NCBI GenBank assembly: GCA_913055825.1
Contig: CAJXKB010000031.1
Span: 1-34,535 of the forward strand
Source: an uncultured Bacteroidota bacterium
GTDB taxonomy: Bacteria; Bacteroidota; Bacteroidia; Bacteroidales; F082
Reading direction: 5' to 3'
Length of the DNA stretch: 34,535 bases
Part shown: positions 7,467-15,069 of the stretch, in pieces
Numbering within the stretch: the first letter of the stretch is position 1
How the letters are laid out: each line of letters starts with the position of its first letter
The notes under the pieces: generated by a model
Databases searched by the model: none
Told to the model about the DNA's origin: nothing
What the model saw: only the letters and a program-made list of their open reading frames with translations
Program-made: the position numbers and the translations under genes

Positions 7467-9347
7467 TTAAAAACTATGTAATGATGCCTTCCGGTGAGTA
7501 AATTTGGCTGAAGCCTGAATGGATTTCTCCAAATCGAATCCGGTATCAAAATCGGTTAAGCTTTGGATATACTGTTCGTACAGATGCCTGAAGTTAAAGA
7601 TGGAAGACAAAATGGGATTGCCTGCGGTTTGTCCCAGGCCACAACGGCTGGCCTTAAGTGTCTTTCCCCAGCTGAGCAGATCGTCGATATCTTTGCGGAC
7701 GCCATGACCATCAAGGATCTTCTGCAATTTGTTTTTCATGACAAAAGGCATGTTACGACAGGTGGAACACGAACCACAACTTTCCTCAATGAAAAAATCC
7801 ATAAAGTTCATCACTACATCTTTAAGCAAGTCGCGATGTTTATTGAAAATAATGATAGATCCCCCGGTGGGCAAATCGGAATAGCTCAACCTCCGGTCAA
7901 AGAACTTTTCAGCGATCATCATCCCTGAAGGTTTGTACCATTTCATCAGCTCGTTGCTGTTTAGGTTGTTAAAATCTTTTACTCCAATGAGCATTCCTGA
8001 CGGGCCTCCCACCTGGATAGCCTGAACTTCTTCAGCACCACACATCTCGATAACTTCTTTGATACTGGTACCCCATTCCACTTCGTAAATTCCCGGAAAT
8101 TTGCAATCGCCTGAGATACTTAGCAGCTTGGTGCCCAATGAGTCTTTAGTGCCAAATCCGGTATACCAGTCGGCCCCATGATATAAAATCTTAACTACGG
8201 TAGCAAGGGTTTCCACATTGTTTACAATGGTTGGATATCCCAGATAGCCTTTTTCCACAGGAAACGGTGGCTTGTCGCGAGGTTCTCCGCGTTTCCCTTC
8301 AAGCGATTCAATCAAAGCCGACTCTTCACCGCAAACATAAGCCCCGGCACCCAACTGAATGCGAATGTCAAAATTGAAATCGCTGATGCCGGCAACTTTT
8401 TTACCCAAAACACCTATCGCACGCATCTCGTCCAATTTGCGGTTTAAGAATTTCAGTAAATATTTATATTCATGTCGTAGGTAGAGCAAACCAATATCGG
8501 CACCCGTGGCATAAGCGGAAATCACCATTCCCTCAAATACCATTTCAGGGTATTCCGTCAACATCACCCGGTCTTTAAAAGTGCCCGGCTCGCCTTCGTC
8601 GGCATTACAAATAATCACCTTGTGTTCACCTTCTATTTTTCTCCCGAAACGCCACTTCAATCCCGTGGGGAATCCGGCACCACCCCTTCCGCGAAGGTTT
8701 GAAGCTTCTACTTTATGAATCACATCTTCAGGCGAAACATCTTTCAGCTTTGTTTTTAACACCTCATAAAAAGGGTAGTCCTTTTTCAAAATAATTGACT
8801 TTTTGCGAATGTGGTTATACACCATCGAGTGCACGTCAGGGTCGCTGTTGTTCCCATCTCCGTGGTTTTCATAAATTAAATCGTCCAATGCCTGGCCCGA
8901 TTTTAATCCCTTAATTAGTTCGTGAACACGGTAAGGTGTGAGGTTAGTGAAAATTTTTCCATTGATGATGGCTGCAGGATCCTGGTCGTTCATCCCAATG
9001 CAAGAAGTGTTGAACAAGCCGAATTGACCGTCTTCACTGACTTGGCCAAATTCAATGTCGCAATCCATTTCAAAAGCTTCTTTTACAGATTGCCTGTCGC
9101 GCATGACCGATGTAATACTGTTGTTTAGATAAATATTGTACCTGGCCAACGGCTTCATGGAAAAAAAATGGTAAAAACTGATGGTTTCCCTGATACTTGC
9201 CCCCGACTGGTTGAGTATTTTGGCAAGGGTATCCACCTGATCGTCACTGACATGATTTTGTACTTCATGCAGATCCAAAAGGATATCCATCAAGCGTGTG
9301 GGATCATTGTTATACCTGGCTGCAATTTTTTTTGTTAAATCCTTCAT
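7467..9347 (-). CDS. hoxF: NAD(H)-binding diaphorase subunit, fused HoxE/HoxF type
   Basis: A 626-residue fusion of a NuoE-like thioredoxin-fold domain (about 1-145) and a NuoF-like domain (about 175-600) that binds FMN and NAD(H). NuoF hallmarks are RGRGGAGFPTGLKW, CNADEGEPGTFKDR, GAGAYVCGEESAL and the [4Fe-4S] motif CGSCSTC with a distal Cys in SRCGLG. I choose the ATG at 9347, not the one at 9434, because a promoter-like box and a Rex operator fall between them and homology begins near MKDLTKK. In the NuoE-like part three of four [2Fe-2S] ligands are replaced: Asn75, Ser80 and Asn120, with only Cys116 kept, so this cluster is probably absent. I recall a similar cysteine loss in Cupriavidus HoxF. 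First gene of the hydrogenase operon; it oxidises or reduces NAD(H) in the cytoplasm. Confidence 0.93.
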   Translation of the reverse strand: MKDLTKKIAARYNNDPTRLMDILLDLHEVQNHVSDDQVDTLAKILNQSGASIRETISFYHFFSMKPLARYNIYLNNSITSVMRDRQSVKEAFEMDCDIEFGQVSEDGQFGLFNTSCIGMNDQDPAAIINGKIFTNLTPYRVHELIKGLKSGQALDDLIYENHGDGNNSDPDVHSMVYNHIRKKSIILKKDYPFYEVLKTKLKDVSPEDVIHKVEASNLRGRGGAGFPTGLKWRFGRKIEGEHKVIICNADEGEPGTFKDRVMLTEYPEMVFEGMVISAYATGADIGLLYLRHEYKYLLKFLNRKLDEMRAIGVLGKKVAGISDFNFDIRIQLGAGAYVCGEESALIESLEGKRGEPRDKPPFPVEKGYLGYPTIVNNVETLATVVKILYHGADWYTGFGTKDSLGTKLLSISGDCKFPGIYEVEWGTSIKEVIEMCGAEEVQAIQVGGPSGMLIGVKDFNNLNSNELMKWYKPSGMMIAEKFFDRRLSYSDLPTGGSIIIFNKHRDLLKDVVMNFMDFFIEESCGSCSTCRNMPFVMKNKLQKILDGHGVRKDIDDLLSWGKTLKASRCGLGQTAGNPILSSIFNFRHLYEQYIQSLTDFDTGFDLEKSIQASAKFTHRKASLHSF

Positions 9348-9377
9348 AAAACGGAGATATGGTTTAAAAAATTCATC

Positions 9378-9385
9378 TACATTTG
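9378..9385 (+). promoter_or_regulatory. Candidate -7 box for the hypFCD operon
   Basis: TACATTTG fits TAnnTTTG exactly and ends 2 nt before the Rex operator, so the transcription start would fall inside the operator. No good -33 TTG is visible at the expected distance. The leader to hypF would be about 85 nt. Confidence 0.45.
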
Positions 9386-9387
9386 CA

Positions 9388-9405
9388 TTGTTATTATTTT
9401 CACAA
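9388..9405. promoter_or_regulatory. Putative Rex operator between hox and hyp operons
   Basis: TTGTTATTATTTTCACAA matches the known Rex consensus TTGTGAA-N4-TTCACAA at 12 of 14 defined positions, with correct spacing and one perfect half-site. It sits between the divergent hydrogenase and maturation operons, directly bounded by TAnnTTTG boxes on both strands. A Rex gene is encoded about 6 kb away in the same locus. Binding would cover both predicted transcription starts. Confidence 0.7.
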
Positions 9406-9413
9406 CAAAAATA
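9406..9413 (-). promoter_or_regulatory. Candidate -7 box for the hoxEF-led operon
   Basis: Read leftward this is TATTTTTG, an exact TAnnTTTG match, directly abutting the Rex operator. The predicted start lies within the operator and gives a leader of about 50 nt to the ATG at 9347. The -33 element is weak. Confidence 0.45.
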
Positions 9414-9476
9414 ACTGTTTTTTTGTAAATTCATTAACAGCTATTGAATTTATAATGAATTTAAACTAATCAGCTT

Positions 9477-11744
9477 TTGAAAGAGGCCAGAGAAATATGG
9501 ATTAAAGGACTTGTGCAAGGGGTCGGATTTCGCCCGTTTATTTACAAACTGGCCTTACGCCATGGCCTGAACGGGCATGTTGAGAATAATAACCTCGGGG
9601 TGAGAATTGTGGTGGAAGGATTGGAAGAAAATATAAAAGCCTTTGTTCAAAACATTCAAAAAGAAGCCCCGCTGGCTTCTTCCATCGAAAGCCTGAATGA
9701 AATTGATATTCCGGCCAACGGGTTTAGTGACTTTAAAATTACCCCAAGCCGTTCGCTTTCAGGTGAAATTACTGAGGTAAGCCCTGATATCGCTGTTTGT
9801 GATGACTGCTTACGCGATATGAAAGTGCAATCTCACCGCATTGACTATCCTTTTATCAATTGCACAAACTGCGGGCCCCGCTTTACCATTACCCGGGCTT
9901 TACCTTATGATCGGCCCATGACCACGATGGCATCTTTTAAAATGTGCGGGCAATGTAACAAAGAATATTCCGATGTACTCGATCGTCGTTTTCATGCCCA
10001 GCCCATTGCCTGCGACACATGCGGACCACATTATTTTATGTGGGACGGAGGAAAAGAGATTGCCGATTTCGGGCCATTGCGGGACAAAACAGCCCATCTG
10101 TTGGATACCGGTAAAATATTGGCCATTAAAGGAATGGGTGGCTTTCATCTGGCCTGCAATGCGCTGGATGAGCAAGCTGTAAGCCGCTTACGCCGAAAAA
10201 AAAACCGTGAAGCCAAACCGCTGGCTGTGATGTTTCGCGATTTGGAACAGGTAAAAAAATATTTGCACATCAGTGAAGCAGAAGAATCGTTACTGCAAAG
10301 TTGGCGAAAGCCTATTGTTTTGTTAAAGCAAAAACTTGAGCTGCCCCTTTCACTGAGTCGTGGTTTAGATACGCTTGGCGTAGTGCTCCCATATATGCCT
10401 TTCCACTATTTATTATTTGAAAAATTGAAGACTCCGGCCATTGTGCTCACGAGCGGTAACCTTTCGGACGAGCCGGTTTTGATTTCAGATGAAGAAGCAC
10501 GCAAACAATTGGCCGGGGTAGCGGATGCTTTTGTTGGCTACAACCGTGAAATATACAATCGTGCCGATGATTCTGTGGCCATGGTGGTAAATGGAAAAAC
10601 AAGGCTGATCAGACGATCGAGAGGCTATATCCCGTCCCCCATCCGGCTGGAATTTGATGCCGAAGGCATATTTGCCACCGGCGCCGAGTTGGTGAATTGT
10701 TTTGCTATGGGTAAAGGGAAACAAGCATTGATGAGCCAGCATATCGGCGATCTGAAAAATCCCGGGACTTTAAGTTTTTATAAGGAATCCTTTGAGCGCT
10801 TTAAAGGACTGTTCAGATTTTCACCCCGGCAGGTGGTGGCCGACCTGCATCCCGATTATCTCTCTACCCGTTTTGCCGAAGATTTAAAGCTTCCGTTGGT
10901 GCAGGTGCAGCATCATCACGCACACATCGCCTCCTGCATGGCTGAACATGGGTTAGATGAAAAGGTCATCGGCATAAGTCTGGATGGCACAGGTTTGGGA
11001 ACCGACGGGAAAATTTGGGGTGGGGAAATCCTGATTTGTAACTTAAATACCTTTGAACGGCTTTCACATTTGGAATATATTCCGCAACCCGGCGGTGATT
11101 TGGTGACGCACGAACCCTGGCGCATGGCCGTTTCTTATTTGGTCCAATCGTTGGGAATAAACGAAACACAAAAATTGTATCCGGATTTATTCCCCGGAAC
11201 GAGCCAGGCAGCCTTTGAGACTGTGATGATGATGCTCGATAAAAAGTTAAACTGTCCCGAAACCAGTAGCATGGGCCGGCTATTTGATGCCGTGGCTGCT
11301 CTCACCGGCATTTGTCAGTTTTCGAGCTATCATGCTGAAGCCCCCATGCGGCTTGAATCGACTGTAACGGAAGGGGTATTTGGTGTCTATCCGTTTAAAA
11401 TCAGGGAAGGAGACATTTCGGTAATCCCCATGTTACAGGAAATTGTAAAGGATAAACTATCAGGAATTCCGGTCGGTATTATTGCTGCTAAATTTCATCA
11501 TACCGTGGTGAAAATGGTGGTAAAAGCGGTGCATCAAATATCCCGCCACAGCGGCCTAAAAAAAATTGTACTTTCGGGAGGTAGTTTTCAAAATAGAATT
11601 TTGTTGGAAAACATTGAAAATCAGCTTGTCGAAAAAGGACTTCGCGTGTTTGCACATGAAAAAGTCCCCTCTAATGATGCAGGTATTGCGCTGGGGCAGC
11701 TGGCCATTGCCGCCAAAAGAAGTGAAAATAGAAAAAGTGAGTAA
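9477..11744 (+). CDS. hypF: Carbamoyltransferase HypF, hydrogenase maturation
   Basis: A 755-residue HypF, full length. It makes the thiocarbamoyl group that becomes the CN ligands of the NiFe site, from carbamoyl phosphate and ATP. Domains in order: acylphosphatase (about 1-90, VQGVGFRPF); paired zinc-finger motifs, CDDC with CTNC and CGQC with CDTC (about 105-185); a YrdC-like domain (about 200-380, KGMGGFHLACNA); and a Kae1/TobZ-like C-terminal domain with QVQHHHAHIASC and GGSFQNRILLE. The start is TTG: an in-frame stop lies five codons upstream (9462), no ATG is available, and homology begins at once (REIWIKGLVQG). It heads a rightward hypF-hypC-hypD cluster whose promoter region holds the Rex operator. 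HypE, its partner, is not encoded in the window. Confidence 0.95.
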   Translation: MKEAREIWIKGLVQGVGFRPFIYKLALRHGLNGHVENNNLGVRIVVEGLEENIKAFVQNIQKEAPLASSIESLNEIDIPANGFSDFKITPSRSLSGEITEVSPDIAVCDDCLRDMKVQSHRIDYPFINCTNCGPRFTITRALPYDRPMTTMASFKMCGQCNKEYSDVLDRRFHAQPIACDTCGPHYFMWDGGKEIADFGPLRDKTAHLLDTGKILAIKGMGGFHLACNALDEQAVSRLRRKKNREAKPLAVMFRDLEQVKKYLHISEAEESLLQSWRKPIVLLKQKLELPLSLSRGLDTLGVVLPYMPFHYLLFEKLKTPAIVLTSGNLSDEPVLISDEEARKQLAGVADAFVGYNREIYNRADDSVAMVVNGKTRLIRRSRGYIPSPIRLEFDAEGIFATGAELVNCFAMGKGKQALMSQHIGDLKNPGTLSFYKESFERFKGLFRFSPRQVVADLHPDYLSTRFAEDLKLPLVQVQHHHAHIASCMAEHGLDEKVIGISLDGTGLGTDGKIWGGEILICNLNTFERLSHLEYIPQPGGDLVTHEPWRMAVSYLVQSLGINETQKLYPDLFPGTSQAAFETVMMMLDKKLNCPETSSMGRLFDAVAALTGICQFSSYHAEAPMRLESTVTEGVFGVYPFKIREGDISVIPMLQEIVKDKLSGIPVGIIAAKFHHTVVKMVVKAVHQISRHSGLKKIVLSGGSFQNRILLENIENQLVEKGLRVFAHEKVPSNDAGIALGQLAIAAKRSENRKSE

Positions 11745-11773
11745 AAATTATTATTTCATCAAAAACAGAAAAT

Positions 11774-12043
11774 ATGTGTTTAAGTATTCCGGCAAAAGTT
11801 GAAAAGATAAATGGAGAAACAGCCCGGTGTTCAGTGGGAGGTTCGACTTACGAAGCCAACTTACAACTGTTAGTGCACGAGCAGGTTCAAGAAGGCGATT
11901 ATGTGTTGATCCACACCGGTTTTGCCATTCAGAAGTTGGATGCGGAAGAAGCAAAAGCAAGTCTTGATACCTTTGCAGCTTTCAATCAACTGAACAACGA
12001 AATGGATGAAGAGGAAAAGAAGCTCAATAAAAGATTGATTTAA
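11774..12043 (+). CDS. hypC: Hydrogenase assembly chaperone HypC/HupF
   Basis: An 89-residue HypC. The mature N-terminal Cys2 in MCLSIPAKV is the residue that binds iron and the large-subunit precursor; the rest forms the OB-like fold (CSVGGSTYEANLQLL, EGDYVLIHTGFAIQKLD). HypC works with HypD to build Fe(CN)2CO and pass it to HoxH. The acidic, lysine-rich tail is typical. The gene follows hypF by 29 nt, and its TAA is directly followed by the hypD ATG, so the pair is translationally coupled. Confidence 0.95.
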   Translation: MCLSIPAKVEKINGETARCSVGGSTYEANLQLLVHEQVQEGDYVLIHTGFAIQKLDAEEAKASLDTFAAFNQLNNEMDEEEKKLNKRLI

Positions 12044-13126
12044 ATGAAATATATTGATGAATACCGCGATAAAGAGATTGCGCAATCGCTGGCAAAGCAA
12101 ATTGCGGAAATTTCTACCCGGCCGGTGAAGCTGATGGAAGTTTGCGGCGGGCATACAATGTCGATCCAAAAGTTTGGCATTCCCGGTTTGTTGCCCGAAA
12201 CTGTGGAATTAATTTCGGGGCCCGGCTGCCCGGTGTGTGTTACAAGCCGTAGTTATATTGACCGTGCCATCGCGTACAGTCGCCTTGATGATGTTATTAT
12301 CACCACCTATGGCGACCTTATCCGTGTACCTGGTTCATCCTCAACCTTGGAAAAAGAAAGAGCCAAAGGAGCCAACATTCAGGTTGTCTATTCCATTATG
12401 GATGCTTTGCTGGTTGCCAAACACAATCGCCGGAAAAAAATTGTTTTCCTTGGTATCGGCTTTGAAACCACTGCGCCCGGAACGGCTGCAGGCATATTAC
12501 AAGCCAAGGTGGCCGGCATCTTTAACTTCTACGTTTACAGTGCACACAAAGTAATGCCCCCGGCCATGGAAGCACTGATTGACGAAGGTGTCAAAATTAA
12601 CGGCTACATTGGGCCCGGCCATGTGAGTACCATCACCGGAAAGGGCATTTATGAAAACATCCCTAAAAAATACGGACTGGGTGTGGTAATCAGTGGTTTT
12701 GAACCTGTGGATTTGATGCAAACCATTTTGATGCTGGTCAGACAAATTGAAAACAACAACCCCAAGGTGGAGATTGAATATACCCGCGCTGTGAAACCCG
12801 AAGGCAATGTGAAAGCGCAGCAAATGCTCGATGAAGTTTTCGAACCGCGTGATGACTGGTGGCGTGGATTGGGCGTATTAAAAGATAGCGGACTGAAAAT
12901 TAAAAAGGAGTACGAACGGCATGATGCCGAAGTGATGATTCCCAATGTGGAAGTGGAACCTCTGGTGGAACCCAAAGGCTGTATTTGTGGAGCAATCCTC
13001 CGCGGAGTGCAAAAACCAAAGGAATGTCCTTTGTTCGGCAATGTTTGTACACCGCTCAACCCCGTTGGTTCGTGTATGGTATCCAGCGAAGGGGCCTGCC
13101 AGGCGTACTATTTGTACAATAGGTAA
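12044..13126 (+). CDS. hypD: Hydrogenase maturation protein HypD
   Basis: A 360-residue iron-sulfur scaffold on which the Fe(CN)2CO unit is assembled with HypC. Conserved segments are MEVCGGHTMSI, with the thiol-bearing CGGHT motif, GPGCPVCVTS, and the GFETTAPGTA region. The C-terminal cluster-binding region, starting near GCICGAILRG, holds the CPLFGNVC cysteines and a final GSCMVSSEGACQAYY. Nothing is missing for function. It ends the cluster, facing the convergent ABC transporter gene 36 nt away with no obvious hairpin terminator between them, only a short AAAGTTGGAAAAGTTGG repeat. hypA, hypB and hypE must lie elsewhere if the hydrogenase is matured. Confidence 0.96.
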   Translation: MKYIDEYRDKEIAQSLAKQIAEISTRPVKLMEVCGGHTMSIQKFGIPGLLPETVELISGPGCPVCVTSRSYIDRAIAYSRLDDVIITTYGDLIRVPGSSSTLEKERAKGANIQVVYSIMDALLVAKHNRRKKIVFLGIGFETTAPGTAAGILQAKVAGIFNFYVYSAHKVMPPAMEALIDEGVKINGYIGPGHVSTITGKGIYENIPKKYGLGVVISGFEPVDLMQTILMLVRQIENNNPKVEIEYTRAVKPEGNVKAQQMLDEVFEPRDDWWRGLGVLKDSGLKIKKEYERHDAEVMIPNVEVEPLVEPKGCICGAILRGVQKPKECPLFGNVCTPLNPVGSCMVSSEGACQAYYLYNR

Positions 13127-13162
13127 GAAAAAAGTACTTAAAGTTGGAAAAGTTGGTAAGAT

Positions 13163-14983
13163 TTAGTTGAACGTTTGTAATTGTTGAAGGCGTTTGTAAA
13201 CCCCTGCCAGGGTCATCAATTGTTGATGTGTTCCGCGTTCGACAATCTGGCCCTTTTGAATGACAACAATTTCGTCGGCATGTTGAATGGTTGAAAGCCT
13301 GTGGGCAATCACAAGGGTAGTCCGGCCTTTCATAATTTTTGACAGAGCATCCTGTACGAGGCGTTCGGCTTCGGTGTCTAACGATGAAGTGGCTTCATCC
13401 AGAATTAAAATGTCGGGGTTAGCGAGAACAGCCCGTGCAATACTGATTCGCTGACGCTGTCCGCCGGAAAGTTTTACCCCGCGATCGCCGATGTTTGTTT
13501 CGTATCCTTTTTCCATTTTTAAAATGAAATTGTGAGCATTGGCAATCATGGCAGCACGTTCCACATCCTCATAGCTGACATCCGACATGCCAAAAGCAAT
13601 ATTGTTAAAAACCGTATCGTTAAATAAAACACTTTCCTGCGATACGATTCCCATGAGCTTTCTTAAATCATTGATGCGGTAATCACGAAGGTCGTGTCCG
13701 TCCAGCAAAATCCTTCCACGGCTTGCGTCGTAAAACCGGGGGAGAAGATCGGCGATGGTGGATTTTCCTCCACCTGATTCGCCAACCAATGCAATCATTT
13801 TCCCTTTTGGTATAATGAGGTTGACATCTTTTAGGATGTTTTCTTTTTCGTATTTGAAAAATACATGTTCAAAACGAATCTCTTTTTCAAAATGTTGAAT
13901 GGGTAGTGCACCGGGTTTCTCTTCAATCACTTCTTCAGCATCAATCACTTCAAAGATGCGTTCGGCGGAAGCCAGCCCCTTTTGAATGTTGTAAAATCCC
14001 TGAGTGAATGATTTGGCGGGAGGGATAATTTGAGAAAAAACCACAATGTAGGTAATAAAATCGGCAGCCTGGATTTCAGGGTGGCTGGCGAGTACCATTT
14101 TACCCCCAAACCACAACACAACAACAATTACAAGTGATGATAAAAACTCACTCAACGGCGAAGATAAGTCGCGCCGGCGATATACTTTTACCTGCTTTTT
14201 CTGATAGGCCAGGTTTTCAGCACGAAATTTACTGTCGAAAAAGGAAATAGCGTTAAACCCTTTGATAATCCTTAAACCTGAAATACTTTCTTCAATAATG
14301 GCCAGTAGCCGTGCAAAACGTTGTTGTACATCGGTAGAACGCCTTCGAAGGCTCTTGCCAATGAGGCCGATAATTATCCCGGTAACGGGCAAAACAGCCA
14401 ATACAAAAAGAGTGAGTTTGGCACTCATACTGATCATAAATGCCAGATAGGCAATAATGGTTATTGGATCGCGAATAATAATCTCGATATAATTCATAAT
14501 GGAAGTTTCTACTTCCTGCACATCAGTAGTGATACGCGACAAAAGATCACCTTTTTTGTTTTTTGTGTAAAATGAAAGTGGCAAAACCAGCATTTTGGTA
14601 TACACATCATTGCGGATACCACGAATAGCCCCGGTGCGCACGCTGGCGATAAAATACATGGCAAAAAACCGCCCCAGGTTCCTGAACAGAAATGAAGCAA
14701 GAATAATCAGACAAATAAAAATAAGCGCCTGAATTTTTCCGCTGTGAATGATAATTTGGCTGATGTAATAATTCAGGAAGTTGAGGATGGAATGGGTCTC
14801 AAAGTGTAAAGTGGGCCTCTCGGTTACCAGTTTGTTGATGCCAAATAACAGGTTTAGAAAAGGTATTAGAAGTGCAAACGAAAACAGGGAGAAAAAAATA
14901 GTCAACAAGTTTGAAATTATATTCATCACTGCGGCAGCCCAATAGGGTAAAGCGTATGCCAGTGTCCTTGATAATTTTTTCAT
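13163..14983 (-). CDS. MsbA-like ABC transporter, fused permease and ATPase
   Basis: A 606-residue half-transporter of the ABCB/MsbA type that should function as a homodimer in the inner membrane, exporting lipid or hydrophobic compounds. The N-terminal 320 residues contain about six membrane segments (for example 15-45, 85-112, 160-185, 192-212 and 280-300). The ATPase domain has Walker A GESGGGKST (401-409), signature LSGGQRQR, Walker B ILILDEATSSLD and the H-loop IAHRLST. Neighbours do not reveal the substrate; lipid A core flipping is the default for MsbA homologues in this phylum, but multidrug export cannot be excluded. Divergent from folC. Confidence 0.85.
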   Translation of the reverse strand: MKKLSRTLAYALPYWAAAVMNIISNLLTIFFSLFSFALLIPFLNLLFGINKLVTERPTLHFETHSILNFLNYYISQIIIHSGKIQALIFICLIILASFLFRNLGRFFAMYFIASVRTGAIRGIRNDVYTKMLVLPLSFYTKNKKGDLLSRITTDVQEVETSIMNYIEIIIRDPITIIAYLAFMISMSAKLTLFVLAVLPVTGIIIGLIGKSLRRRSTDVQQRFARLLAIIEESISGLRIIKGFNAISFFDSKFRAENLAYQKKQVKVYRRRDLSSPLSEFLSSLVIVVVLWFGGKMVLASHPEIQAADFITYIVVFSQIIPPAKSFTQGFYNIQKGLASAERIFEVIDAEEVIEEKPGALPIQHFEKEIRFEHVFFKYEKENILKDVNLIIPKGKMIALVGESGGGKSTIADLLPRFYDASRGRILLDGHDLRDYRINDLRKLMGIVSQESVLFNDTVFNNIAFGMSDVSYEDVERAAMIANAHNFILKMEKGYETNIGDRGVKLSGGQRQRISIARAVLANPDILILDEATSSLDTEAERLVQDALSKIMKGRTTLVIAHRLSTIQHADEIVVIQKGQIVERGTHQQLMTLAGVYKRLQQLQTFN

Positions 14984-15009
14984 TTAAATGCGTGCGTTAA
15001 ACTAAAGTT

Positions 15010-15017
15010 CAAAGATA
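15010..15017 (-). promoter_or_regulatory. Candidate -7 box for the ABC transporter gene
   Basis: Read leftward this is TATCTTTG, an exact TAnnTTTG match 26 nt before the ATG at 14983. No clear -33 TTG is seen. It lies in the 86-nt divergent region shared with folC. Confidence 0.4.
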
Positions 15018-15057
15018 AAATGATTTCAATAACAGGATACATTTGGTAGAAAGATAC

Positions 15058-15065
15058 TAATTTTG
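15058..15065 (+). promoter_or_regulatory. Candidate -7 box for folC, close to a leaderless start
   Basis: TAATTTTG fits TAnnTTTG exactly and ends only 4 nt before the folC ATG, so initiation about 5-7 nt downstream would place the start at or within the ATG. No -33 TTG at 19-21 nt is visible. Confidence 0.35.
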
Positions 15066-15069
15066 CTCA

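Noticed and set aside
9347-9434. Longer start for the HoxEF fusion at 9434
   Set aside because: The extra 29 codons contain the Rex operator and a -7 box and show no homology; the ATG at 9347 begins the conserved domain.
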